From Neostapfia colusana (lineage: Eukaryota > Streptophyta > Magnoliopsida > Poales > Poaceae): a stretch of 64,000 nt of DNA. The notes under the pieces are model-generated. The model was not told where the DNA came from. It saw nothing but the letters and a program-made list of their open reading frames with translations, and searched no databases. The stretch lies in assembly GCA_030760725.1 (NCBI GenBank), contig JASWHV010000016.1:19645084-19709083 (forward strand). The letters run 5' to 3'. Position 1 is the first letter of the stretch. The number at the start of each line of letters is the position of its first letter. Made by a program: the position numbers and the translations under genes. This document shows positions 10,789 to 20,914 of this stretch, piece after piece.

Positions 10789-12102
10789 GATTGGTATCAG
10801 AGCCACGGGTTGACAATATGTTACACGCCTAGATAGAAAACCTTAGAATAGAACTACGGGTTAACCCCCAAGAAGGAGTTACAAGCGCCCTAGGGTCAAT
10901 AGCTTAGATTGGCCTTTAAAACCAACTTGACATAGGAAACCATCCTTGGATAGGAGTTGAGTGGGTCCTTGTGATGATTATTTGTGAATATGTGCTTAGT
11001 GTGAGTTGTGGGACGTCTCAAAAACGTTGTCCATATCCACACGAAAGAAGAAAGAGGTGTGAGATGTTTCGGCACTTGCTCACATCCTCATAAGGACTAA
11101 TATATATAGTCCCACTCACCTTGATGCATATAGTTGAAAGGACATACCTAACCTTCTAATCTTCTATTCTATTTCGTTCTCTCTCACATATGGTGAGAGG
11201 AAACGCCAGCCGAAGGAACGTCCAGGAGGATGACCACGAGGAAGTTCCTGCTAACCCCGGAGCTGGCGAGAACAACCTAGAAAGGTTGATGGCCATGCAA
11301 AACTAGCTTATGCAAACCATGATCCAAACTTTGGGTCAGTTGCAGGCCAACCAAAACCCCGTTCCGGCACCACCGCCACCACCACCGCCGGCTCATAACA
11401 GGTTGGGAGAGTTCATGAGGACTCGACCACCCACCTTTGCTCAAGCAAGCGATCCAATGTAAGCCGATGATTGGTTGAAATCAATGGAGAAGAAGCTCGC
11501 CAATGTTCAGTGCAACGACCTAGAGAAGGTTCTCTTTGCATCGCACCAACTTATGGGAGCCGCTGCTGACTGGTGGGATGCCTTGAGCAACGCCCATGCC
11601 AACCCGGAGACAATCACTTGGACTGAGTTCAAGGAAAGTTTCCGCTCCCACTACATCCCTGTTGGTGTAATGATGCTCAAAAGGCAGGAGTTTGAAGCTC
11701 TCCGCCAAGGACAGAAAAGTGTAAATGAATATCTCAACAAGTTCATACAACTGTCCCGGTATGCCCCCGAAGATGTCAAATCAGATCAGAGGAAGCAGTA
11801 CCTGTTCATGAGAGGGTTGAACAATGAGATCCAAGTTCAGCTCCTCAACAATGACTACGTAAGCTTCCAGAAGCTGGTTGATAAGGCTATTGTGGTGGAA
11901 AACATGATCCGAGAGATCGAGCGAGAGTGCAAAAGGAAGATGCCATACCAGCCCCAAGGGAGCAACGTACGACCTAGGTACATGCCCCCTGCACCGCAGT
12001 ATGGATCGACCACTCCTACGTACCGCCCTGGTCAGCCACCACAGCAACGGTTCGTTGCACCGGCACCTCGTGTGCCCATACCTCCTGCGCCCCGGCCTAA
12101 CA
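10789..12102 (+). mobile_element. Second A-family internal region, truncated (A1b)
   Basis: The primer site at 10792-10803 and a leader at 10804-11189 copy 2840-3240 closely. A gag start follows at 11190. Homology to family A stops at about 12102 in the proline-rich part of gag, where sequence of B1 in the opposite orientation begins. The LTR-internal-LTR-internal order points to LTR-LTR unequal recombination or a tandem integration before the truncation. Confidence 0.85.
11190..12102 (+). pseudogene. gag: gag fragment of A1b
   Basis: ATG at 11190 matches the gag start at 3241. A TAG replaces CAG near 11307 and a TAA replaces a sense codon near 11459. From 11475 the frame is open into the proline-rich linker. 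It lacks the 67-base duplication and the eight-base deletion of A1 gag, so those arose in A1. Homology ends before the zinc knuckle at the chimeric joint. Confidence 0.85.
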
Positions 12103-14221
12103 TGAGATTTGCGGCTTAAGGCGTCGGCAACCACGTTTGCCTTTCCGGGATGGTAGTGAATCTCAATCTCATAGTATTTGATCAGTTATAGCCATCTCCG
12201 TTGACGCATATTCAACTCCTTTTGAGTGAATATATATTTCAGACTTTTGTGGTCAGTGTAGAGGTGCACTAAGTTCCCGAGTAAATAGTTCCTCCACATT
12301 TTCAAGGCCAACACCACAGCAGCGAGCTCAAGATCATGAGTCGGATAGTGCTGCTCGTTGTTACGGAGTTGACGTGAGCCATGGGCGACCACTCTTCCTC
12401 CTTGCATCAATACACAGCCAAGCCCGATGCCGGACGCATCACAATATACGTCGAAGGGCTTGGTCGTATCCGGTTGAGCTAACACCGGGGCTGTTGTTAG
12501 ATGCTTCACTAATGCCTGGAAAGCTTCTTCACAAGCTGAGCTCCAAAGATATTTGATCCCCTTCTTCAACAGTTCAGTCATTGGTTTAGCAAGCTTGGAG
12601 AAGTTCGGTATGAATCTCTGGTAATATCCTGCTAATCCGAGGAAACTCCTGACTTCGTGGACTGATGTGGGGGATTTCCATTTCAGCACTTGTTCGCTTT
12701 TACTTGGATCAACTGCAATACCTTCTGCAGAGATAATGTGACCAAGGAATGGCACTTGGCTGATCCAAAATCGCACTTGCTGAACTTGGCATAAAGCTTA
12801 TGGTCCCTTAATCGTTGAAGTACGATATGCAAGTGTTGGGCGTGTTCTTCTTCAGACTTGGAGTAAACCAACATGTCGTCTATGAACACCACCATAAACT
12901 TGTTCACTCCGGCATGAACACTGAGTTCATGAGGTACATGAAGTGTGCCGGGGCGTTGGTGAGACCAAAGTACATGACGAGGTATTCATACAACCCATAT
13001 CTCATCGAGAATGCCGTCTTCGGAATATCCTCTGCTCGGATCTTGATTTGATGATATCCAGAGCGAAGATCCATCTTTGAAAACACACTTGCACCCACAA
13101 GTTGATCGAATAATATATCGATGCGGGGCAGTGGATATTTATTCTTGATGGTGACGGCGTTGAGAGGTCGGTAGTCCACACACAACCTCAAGGTTTCATC
13201 CTTCTTCTCCACAAACAGTGCCGAGCAACCCCATGGTGAGGAACTCGGTCGAATGAAACCCTTCTTCATTAAGTCATTGAGCTGCTCCTTCAATTCAGCC
13301 AGCTCATTCGGAGCCATCTTGTATGGTCTACGTGAGATCGGTCGTCCCAGGTACAAGTTCAATCTTGAACTCGACATCTCTTTCGGGTGGCATACCCGGA
13401 AGATCATCCGGAAAGACATCTGGGTATTCACGGACCACACGAATATCCTCAAGTTTCGTGGCTTCCGTGTTATATGTGGCTGGGGTTTCTTGAGCCGAAT
13501 GGTCAAGAATAAGAACATGTGGTTCATGAAGTGGAGAGTTTAAACGAACCGCACGTGGAATGATGTCAAGAACAGCACCATGGCGATGTAGCCATGACAT
13601 TCCTAAAATGACATCAAGTTTTTGACTTTCTAACATGATTAGAGAAGTCGGATATAGATTCCCACCCAACTGTAATGGTGCTCTATAGACCATTCTATCA
13701 GCTGTTATTTTCCCACCCGGAGAACATATCAAATATGAATTATTTGTGGGAATGATAGGCAGTTGATATTTAATAACATAAGACTGACTTATGAAATTAT
13801 GGGTGGCACCGGAGTCAAAAAGTATGACTACGGGATGATCTAAATAGGAGAACGTACCCGCGAGGACGGGTTCGCCTTCCGGCATGTCTTCGATAGCTAT
13901 GTGGTGGACGTTGCCGGGTTTTGGTGCAGATTTATTGGGCTGATTGCGGGGCTGATTAGCACCCTGATATGGTGCTGCACCCCTGCTCTGTCGCGTCTCG
14001 GGGGAGTCCCTCGAAATGTGCCCGACACGGCCACACGTATAGCACGTGTAAGGTGTCGGGGTCCCGCCGACTTGAGGACGAAATCCCGGTGCACGCTGTT
14101 GAAACTGAGGCGCACGCGGGACCATCCTTTGCTGCTGCTGTTGCTGTGGTGGATACGTCGGTCGGAAGCCCGGCGCATTATATTGTCGACCGCGGAACTG
14201 AGGCGGTCGCGCCGGTGGCTG
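12103..14221 (-). pseudogene. pol: pol fragment of B1 (protease, RT, RNase H)
   Basis: Minus-strand homology to B3 is continuous but broken. The protease region at about 14125-13530 has FDSGATHNFIS. RT pieces lie at 13527-12904 and 12907-12683 with FIDDMLVYS, and RNase H at 12776-12186 with YCDASGIGLGC. Frameshifts lie between these pieces. The frame ends at the joint inside the conserved segment VADALSRKS, so integrase and chromodomain are absent. Polymerase aspartates remain visible, but the fragment cannot make a working enzyme. Confidence 0.88.
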
Positions 14222-15100
14222 TCATCTCTGACCGGATGGTGAGCGATACACCACGCGGTATTTTTGTGGCGTCCCACCACGGCTGCTCGTCAGCGTGCTG
14301 CGTTTCCTCTTATCAGAACCGCGCTCGCGCTGAGCATTTTCTTGTAGAATCGCGGCATTAACTAGATCGTTGAATGTGCCGTGATTGCTCTGGGCGAGAT
14401 AGACCTTCATCTTTGAATTCAGGCCCCGGAAGAAAGCATTGCACTTGTTGTCTTTCGTCCCCACAAATCCTGGCGCATACTGCACCAGCCGGTTGAATAA
14501 CCTGGAGAACTCATGAGCACTCCTCTCGCCCTGTCGTAGCACCAGGAACTCCTGGAGCTTCATTTCCATCACACCGGGAGGTATGTGATAGGCGCGGAAC
14601 GCCTCCCGGAACTCCGTCCATGTGACGGCATGGCCAGCCGGTAAGGAGGCGGTGTAATTCGCCCACCAGGTACCGGCTTCTCCTTGAAGCTGTTGTGCTG
14701 CATACAGCGCCTTCTGGTGTTCGGTGCATCGCAGCAGCCCGAACTTTGCCTCTAGAGTGCGGATAAAGCTGTCCGCCTCCAAAGGTTCTTCGGCCTCCGT
14801 GAAGACCGGTGGATGGGTCGCCATAAATTCTGAATACGAGCTTTGTTGGGGCTGGCGTTGCCCATTGTCGTGGCGTCCTCCCTGATGAGACGCATTCTGC
14901 TGCACTAGCATCCGCAGCAACTCGGTTTGCTCGTCGCGCGAGCCGAGCACTGCAGCGAGAACCTCCGCAAGATTCCTTGGAAGTTCTGGCAGTGGAGGAG
15001 TTGGTTGCTGTTGCGTCGTGGTCTGCTCCGGAGGTGGAGACTCATCACCGCGAACTTGACTCGGACCTCCCTCCTCTTGCGTTGAGCGTGTCCGCACCAT
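14222..15100 (-). pseudogene. gag: gag of B1, nearly complete, stop before zinc knuckle
   Basis: Start chosen at ATG 15100 (MVRTRS), which aligns with the MTRTR start of B3. Open for about 292 codons through the capsid-type domain (TWWANYTASLPAGHAVTW) and a basic linker. It ends at a TGA that replaces a tryptophan codon at 14222. The zinc knuckle (CYTCGRVGHISRDS, with the last Cys lost) follows in another frame near 14040. Confidence 0.82.
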
Positions 15101-16662
15101 TCTGCATTTCATACCATTCAAACGATCAGCACATGATGGTTTATTTCATCCAGTATATACAATAGTAGTGCAAGAATGGAATAAACAATACGCATAACAG
15201 TCACACATATGGATAAAGTATAAACTTTATGCAACATATACATCCCTGGACCATGTCACACAATCGAGTTCCAAAGTATTGAACTTTATGGGTTAAAAGT
15301 TCATTTCGACCATCGGGGTCACCACGGGATGTTAAGTGTGTTAGCATGCGTAATTCCTCGCTATTGTACTGGACCCAAACATGTACTAACTCAAAGTGAT
15401 ATGTCAATGCATAAACTCTTCGACTCCAACTTGCTGTTTTACAACAGCCACTGGACGTCGAACGGTGAAACTAAGTGTTCTGGTTGAAATACAGAAAATT
15501 TTAGAGAGCATTTGGTATGCCCTGTTTCTGAACAGTATCTATTCATCTGAGATTTTCATCCCTTTGGAGGGAGATTTTGTTCTGGAACTCTACAGAAAAG
15601 TTGTAGAGGACTTCAAAACCTTTCCAAAATGGTATCTCACACCTCCATTGGTTCAACCAATCCTATGTTATGCCCTGTTCAAGTTCAGCAAAATTTCTGC
15701 CGAAAACAGGGGAGATTATTCCATTGTTTTTGAGACTGAATCTATACTCCCAATTGACTCTTAGTTCAATATGGAAGTTCAATAACCTCTAAATGGAATC
15801 CTAAACTTCATTTTGACTCATTTATTTGAAAAATATCCTTTTATGCAATCTCGGTACTACGTTTCCTCACCAAAGAAAAATCCTAAACCGGTATTCCGGC
15901 ATATACGTGTCAAATGGTGGAACTAAGAACGTCACTCGCAAACGGTTTCTACACGTCATGCACTAATGTGGTTAATGTACCTGCAGAAGAACACACAATA
16001 ATTGTGCACACAAGGGTTTTTAACATTTCAGGCAGTTCCATATCATAGTAAAAACATACGGTCCGTATCATTGCCATACGGATCGTCCTTGAGTCAAGCC
16101 ACATCTCAAGGTACATGGTCGTGTTTTCACACCACACGACGGGGAACTCGAGTAGAGCGCGAACGGGTCGTCACGGTTGGGAATTTTATCAACCCAACGG
16201 ATACCACCTACTGCCTCATGACCGTTGAGGCACGCCGATGGTGAGCGCTGCATATGACCCTTTGAACATTGAACGTTCAAGAGTTGCATACTATCGTGTT
16301 GCTTACCACACGATGGGGTATTCTCACTTTTGCCTAAAGCACGCTGGAGATCAGCATTTTCATATGCTCTCAGAACCATGAAGAGGTTCAGAGACTCATA
16401 TTCACTACCATACCAAGCCACGGTATATCATTCCATACTATTACTCGTATGGCGAGTTACCGCAATTGATCCGCCTGCGATGGCGTACCTTACCTCTTAC
16501 CTGACGTCGGAGCGTCGTTACAGAATGTATAACAAATATGTTAGCTTTCCACCATCATAACTAGTACTATCATAGACCTTATGTGGGCTTAATGACTAAT
16601 CCTCACTCGAATACTTCTAAGTTTTCAAAATAAGCTCTTTTCGAGCGTGCTATTCCAAATGC
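15101..16662 (-). other. B1 leader between primer site and gag
   Basis: About 1.56 kb. Its gag-proximal part (15101-15240) aligns by eye with 62089-62230 of B3. Its next part (from about 15380) aligns with B3 from about 63355. The B3 upstream ORF has no counterpart here. Small open frames at 15396-15764 and 16068-16421 have no recognisable features and I do not call them genes. Confidence 0.6.
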
Positions 16663-16675
16663 GGCTCTGATACCA
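16663..16675 (-). other. Primer binding site of B1
   Basis: On the minus strand TGGTATCAGAGCC lies four bases from the LTR end. Same initiator tRNA-Met type as in family A. Confidence 0.9.
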
Positions 16676-16679
16676 CGAC

Positions 16680-19600
16680 TGTGGGGACCACCCCGTGGTT
16701 CACCCACTCCAGGATCTCATAGGGTGGTGCCGTACCATGCGGCACCCAACAGCACACACGAAAAGAATAAAGAACAACATACAAACTTTTATTTGATATA
16801 AAACAGCGGAAGTCTTTTTACAAAACCTATTCATACAGCGGAAGTAATATACATATACGGCCTCTCATCCTAGCTATGCAAAAGTGCAGCCGTCCATCCC
16901 GGGGACGCTACACGCTAGCAGCAAGGAACCGGAGAATCACGGCGGCGTGCAGGGCTCCATCTCGGCCGTGTACCCTGACGGGGGCATCGCCTCATCCACG
17001 GAACCCTCCTCATAGCTCTCACCTGCATACAGCTCAAATATTGCAACCGTGAGCACGAAGGCTCAGCAAGTCTTAACCGTCAACCCTAGGCATGGAACTT
17101 AATGTGCAAGGATGTGTAAGGTAGGAAAGGACTTTGCAATAAAGACACGCCTATAAGTTGATCCTTACTTTCAGTTTTTATAGCAGCAGATTCATGTGCC
17201 TTAGGCAGCCCTCACATCGGAAGTCCACAATCAAATAAGAAACGCTTTCCTCCGATGTGGTGATGCCCAAAGCGGAAAGTAAACTTAATTAGCTCTACAT
17301 CTACAGCAAACATGGTTTCCAAAACATTAATATATCATTACAGCATATTATCATTCCACTGGCTTACTTTACTCCTTACTATGTCACGAAACAGTGAACA
17401 AGCGGTAATCAAATAACCGCGAGGGACGGTGATTGCAATCAGGAGACACCCGGACAACACGTTGCATACACCCACTTTCAGAAGCGTGATTCCACACCCC
17501 TTCCTACTCTGTTGTATGCAACAACCTTTCCAAGGCAATCCAAATGCCGAACCAGTCCATCCGTAATGGGTAGGAGGTCCCCGCGTGGAGCGTGACTGTA
17601 CCCACCGGCAGATTTACACCTTGCTACCCTCAACCCACTCCTATTTACGGTTGGGTAAGCCTCGGCACACAGGTTAACCATTTACATCGGTTTCCTGCTT
17701 ATGTCAGTATGCCATCAGGTACTGTTCGATACTTGTTCATCAGGCCCGCACACGACTCGGTCCTCAATCGACACCAACAGGGCTACGCACTTGAGACCTC
17801 CGCTCACTGCTTCCTATCCCCCCCTGCTGGGTCTCATTTTCACCACTCTTAAGCCATTTTCTATTCTGACCAAACCGTGTGATAAACCTTACCTCGCGAG
17901 TAGATTCCAACTACTCGACTTCTACAGAGGTCCTAAGCATATTAGCGGGGCCTTGTCTACTCGTCGGCTCTGTAAGCTACCCGACCCTTCATAGGATTTA
18001 AAAGGTTATGCAAGTGGGGTTTCAATCACCCTAACTCTAATGCAAACATTCACCCTAGACATAAGTGATACAAATAAAGAATTTATAAAAGGTACTTAAG
18101 TGCAAACCGGGGCTTGCCTGGTTGCGAGTTAAAGGGGAAGTCAACTTCAGGTGGCAGGACGTCCAAAGGCTCCGGTGCGTCCTCAACTTCGGTCACTATT
18201 ATGAAATGTAATAAAATACATGTGTAAGTATTAAAGGTTTATAGAAATTGAACTTCTATTCATAGCTACTGCTATTTAGGATCCTTAATTTGCTTTGGAA
18301 ATTTTACAGTGGATACTAGACCCTCTAAGGATGATTTGAGCCAAATTTCGAGACATGTCATTGCATAATGTAGTCTTTAAAATTCCTACAAATACAATGC
18401 CTATCTGAATTGTGAGCCCAAATCAGGAGCTTTGACATAGCTAGAAATGGAAGATCTTATTAGGGAAAGTCTCCGTGGTTCTAACAAAATTTGTTTCACC
18501 ATTTTTGGAGCTACCATCAGAGAGATATGAATTTTTGAAGTTTGGACAGGAGTGCTGAACAGTTTCTGTTTGAATTTGAATTTCCAAATAAAGGCTGAAT
18601 TTGGGAAGGTAATTTGACCTAGCAAATGAACTCCAATGAAGCCCAAATTTTTACTGGAGATCAGTATCTATGAAGAGGATTTTCTGCCCAATTTTGGGAA
18701 TATTTCATAATGAATTGCTCCTGTAATAAATCCCTAAAGGATTTACTAAAAACAATTCTACAGAAATTACTGGCATTTTCATAGCCTAAAATTGGTTTCT
18801 CTGTGAAGTACTCCTCCTGAGCATTCCAACAAAATTGGTTTCACTCTTTTTGGAGTTTTCTACCCAAAGTTATGGGCTTGCAAAGATCAGCTAATTTCTG
18901 GAATTATTTCCCTAATAGAAACTTCAAATAATTGGAACTGGGCCCCCTGTTTTAAATCGGACCAGTGAGATTTCGGCAACACCGGGGGCTACGGGGTTAT
19001 TCCCGCGCAGCCGCACCGGATCCGGCGCCACAAGCCGATCCTCGCGCGAACACGGAGGCTGACCGGTGGGACCCGGCCCTCCTTCGTCTTCCTCGCGCTG
19101 CCCGCGCCTCCCGCGGTGGCGCACGCCGGCGAGGCTCGCCGGGACGGGGTTCCCGTGGTCCAAACTTCGTCAAACTCGCCGCTCTCCCATATTTAACCGT
19201 GCCGAACACTGTGGGAGGGTCGCCGGCGGCCGTGGCTCACTGGAACCCACCGCGCACCGGTGTCAGCAAGACTTTGAACTCCGGCGAGGTCGGGTACCTT
19301 CATTCCTACTTCACACGATCGGTTCTCGGGTTCTAGAGCATCAGTGAACGATGTAGGAGCCCGTAAGGGTCCTGGCCGCCGGTGAAACAGCCGGCAACCA
19401 AGGGCTCCAAGGAGACCCGAGGTGCTTTTGCACCGTCGACTAAGAAAACAGCTAGGGCTCCCTCGTTTCTTGATGTTTTTGCTTGGTTCTTCGTCGAGGA
19501 GAAGCGCTAGGAAGTATGGAAGCTCTGTGCAAGGTTACTCGAGGTCTAAAGGATCGTGCACCATGAATTTTTGGTTAGACCGGGCCCTATCTGTCGGTGT

Positions 19601-20749
19601 ACAGTTTGGGAAAAGGGTGAAATTCTTGGCACCAGTTCTAGCAATCGCTAAACGGGCTCCGGCTACACGACCAGGACATGTCCACGCACCTTTAGTGTAC
19701 AGCAATTTGGGGCAGAGGGTGACCGAGGCATTCTGACCACGGTGGCCTGACTTCGGTTCCCGCCGATGGCTTCAGTTCCTGGCACCGATCCTCGGATTAG
19801 GGCCAACAGCAGCCCCAAGCGTCAAAGTTGAGCGTGGGACTACCTTGTACCCATGTTGGCGCTCCTCTTTTGCGTTGGCAACTCGGCGAGGGAGGGATCA
19901 GTACTGGCTGGCGATCGAAAATGGTCGAGACAGCATCAGCGGCTCGCGTTTGCACGGGGGAAGCAGAGCAGAGGCCGAAGCACGAGCTGTAAGTGGCGAA
20001 ATGCTTCTGTGGCACTCGGGGCGGCTGATCAAGACGGGCAACGGCGAGGAGACCCTGAGGTGGCGCGGTGGAAGCCTCGGGCGCGGGGAAAACGTCAAGC
20101 GCTGGCTCGCTGTGAACACCCGGGGAGAAAACAGTCGGTTGAGTTGCTTTTGTGTGACTGACAATTGGGTTCCACCTCCCCCTTTGTTTAGTCAAATTTC
20201 CTCTGATATTTTACCCCGCAACTCAACATTAAAGACTTGACTTCACCCCAAAGTCATAGTTTGATTTTGCTGAATTCAAATAGTTTGAACTCTGGTGTGA
20301 AATTTGGATGTGGTTTGATCATTTGAATTTGAAAAATGAGTTTGAATTCTCCACTTTGTATTGCCTCAAAAATATAGCAAACCAGCTCCAAAGTTTCCAA
20401 CTTTTGGCATGGCTGCTTATTAAAAGGTGGAGAACACATTTGTGAACCCAAATTTTGAAATTGAGGGAATTGGAATTTGAAACTGAATTTGAAATTCAGA
20501 TTAGAGGGCTTTTCCTTTTAATCCCAAACAAATATTAAAACTCTTCCAAATGAGCTGAAATTTGGAAGGTTGAATATTTGGACTATGAAGATCCAAGTTA
20601 TGAATTTAGATCTCCATGTTTGGAAGTTTTGGGAAGTCTAAACCCTCATTTTGAACTCACCCCCTTATAATTCAATGTTTTAATTCCCCTCATTTTTCAT
20701 AAGTGTATATGAGCAGAATTTTCTTGCTACCACTTTTGGGGATTTTACA
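16680..20749 (-). repeat. 5' LTR of B1
   Basis: 4070 bases, with TGTGGGGACC at the left edge and GATTTTACA at the right, giving TG...CA ends on both strands. Minus-strand features are: a GC-rich first part, a proposed final intron 18117-17023, a TGAGC/GCTCA hairpin at 17050-17065, TTCCGCTG motifs at 16836-16843 and 16804-16811, and AATAAA nearby. Short AT-rich sub-repeats recur near 18465 and 18815. Confidence 0.85.
16937..18195 (-). CDS. Candidate last two exons of the LTR small ORF in B1
   Basis: On the minus strand the middle exon is 18195-18118 (78 bases) after acceptor CATAATAG. A GC donor (CCAG|GCAAGC) opens an intron 18117-17023 ending ATGCAG. The last exon, 17022-16937, ends TGA. Read across the junction, the product continues into SYEEG and ends EPCTPP. 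B3 gives FYEEG and ends ESCTPQS from a similarly built gene. Start phase, end phase and GC donor equal those of families A and C. I could not identify a first exon with a matching phase. Confidence 0.42.
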
Positions 20750-20914
20750 TTGTTATAACGATCATTGTAATTGTAACAATTATTACCTCCCCTACCTCTA
20801 TGCTGAAAAGGACGTTGTGGATGGTCATCAAAGTCTTCCACGTCTGTCGAAGTGTAGCCGTCGACACTTCCCCCGGGCCTGCGTCTGGGCAGCCCACGGA
20901 GGTTCTTTTATGGA
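20750..20914. other. Older flanking sequence between B1 and A2
   Basis: 165 bases outside either LTR. The last five bases, ATGGA, are the left target duplication of A2; the matching ATGGA lies at 41321-41325, so before A2 arrived this piece continued into the Tat remnant at 41326. On the minus strand it can be read as a short stretch rich in Arg, Gly and Asn. I cannot name it. Confidence 0.6.

Larger units (their letters stand above)
12103..20749 (-). mobile_element. Element B1, Tekay-like chromovirus, 3' half missing
   Basis: Read on the minus strand: 5' LTR 20749-16680, primer site about 16675-16663, leader, gag from 15100, protease, reverse transcriptase and most of RNase H, ending abruptly at about 12103. 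The chromodomain, integrase and 3' LTR are gone, so LTR dating and target duplication are impossible. It is related to B2 and B3. The 4070-base LTR is close in size to the 4048-base LTR of B3. Confidence 0.88.

Noticed and set aside
15396..15764. 122-codon plus-strand frame in the B1 leader
   Set aside because: It is antisense to the element, AT-rich, and has no motif.
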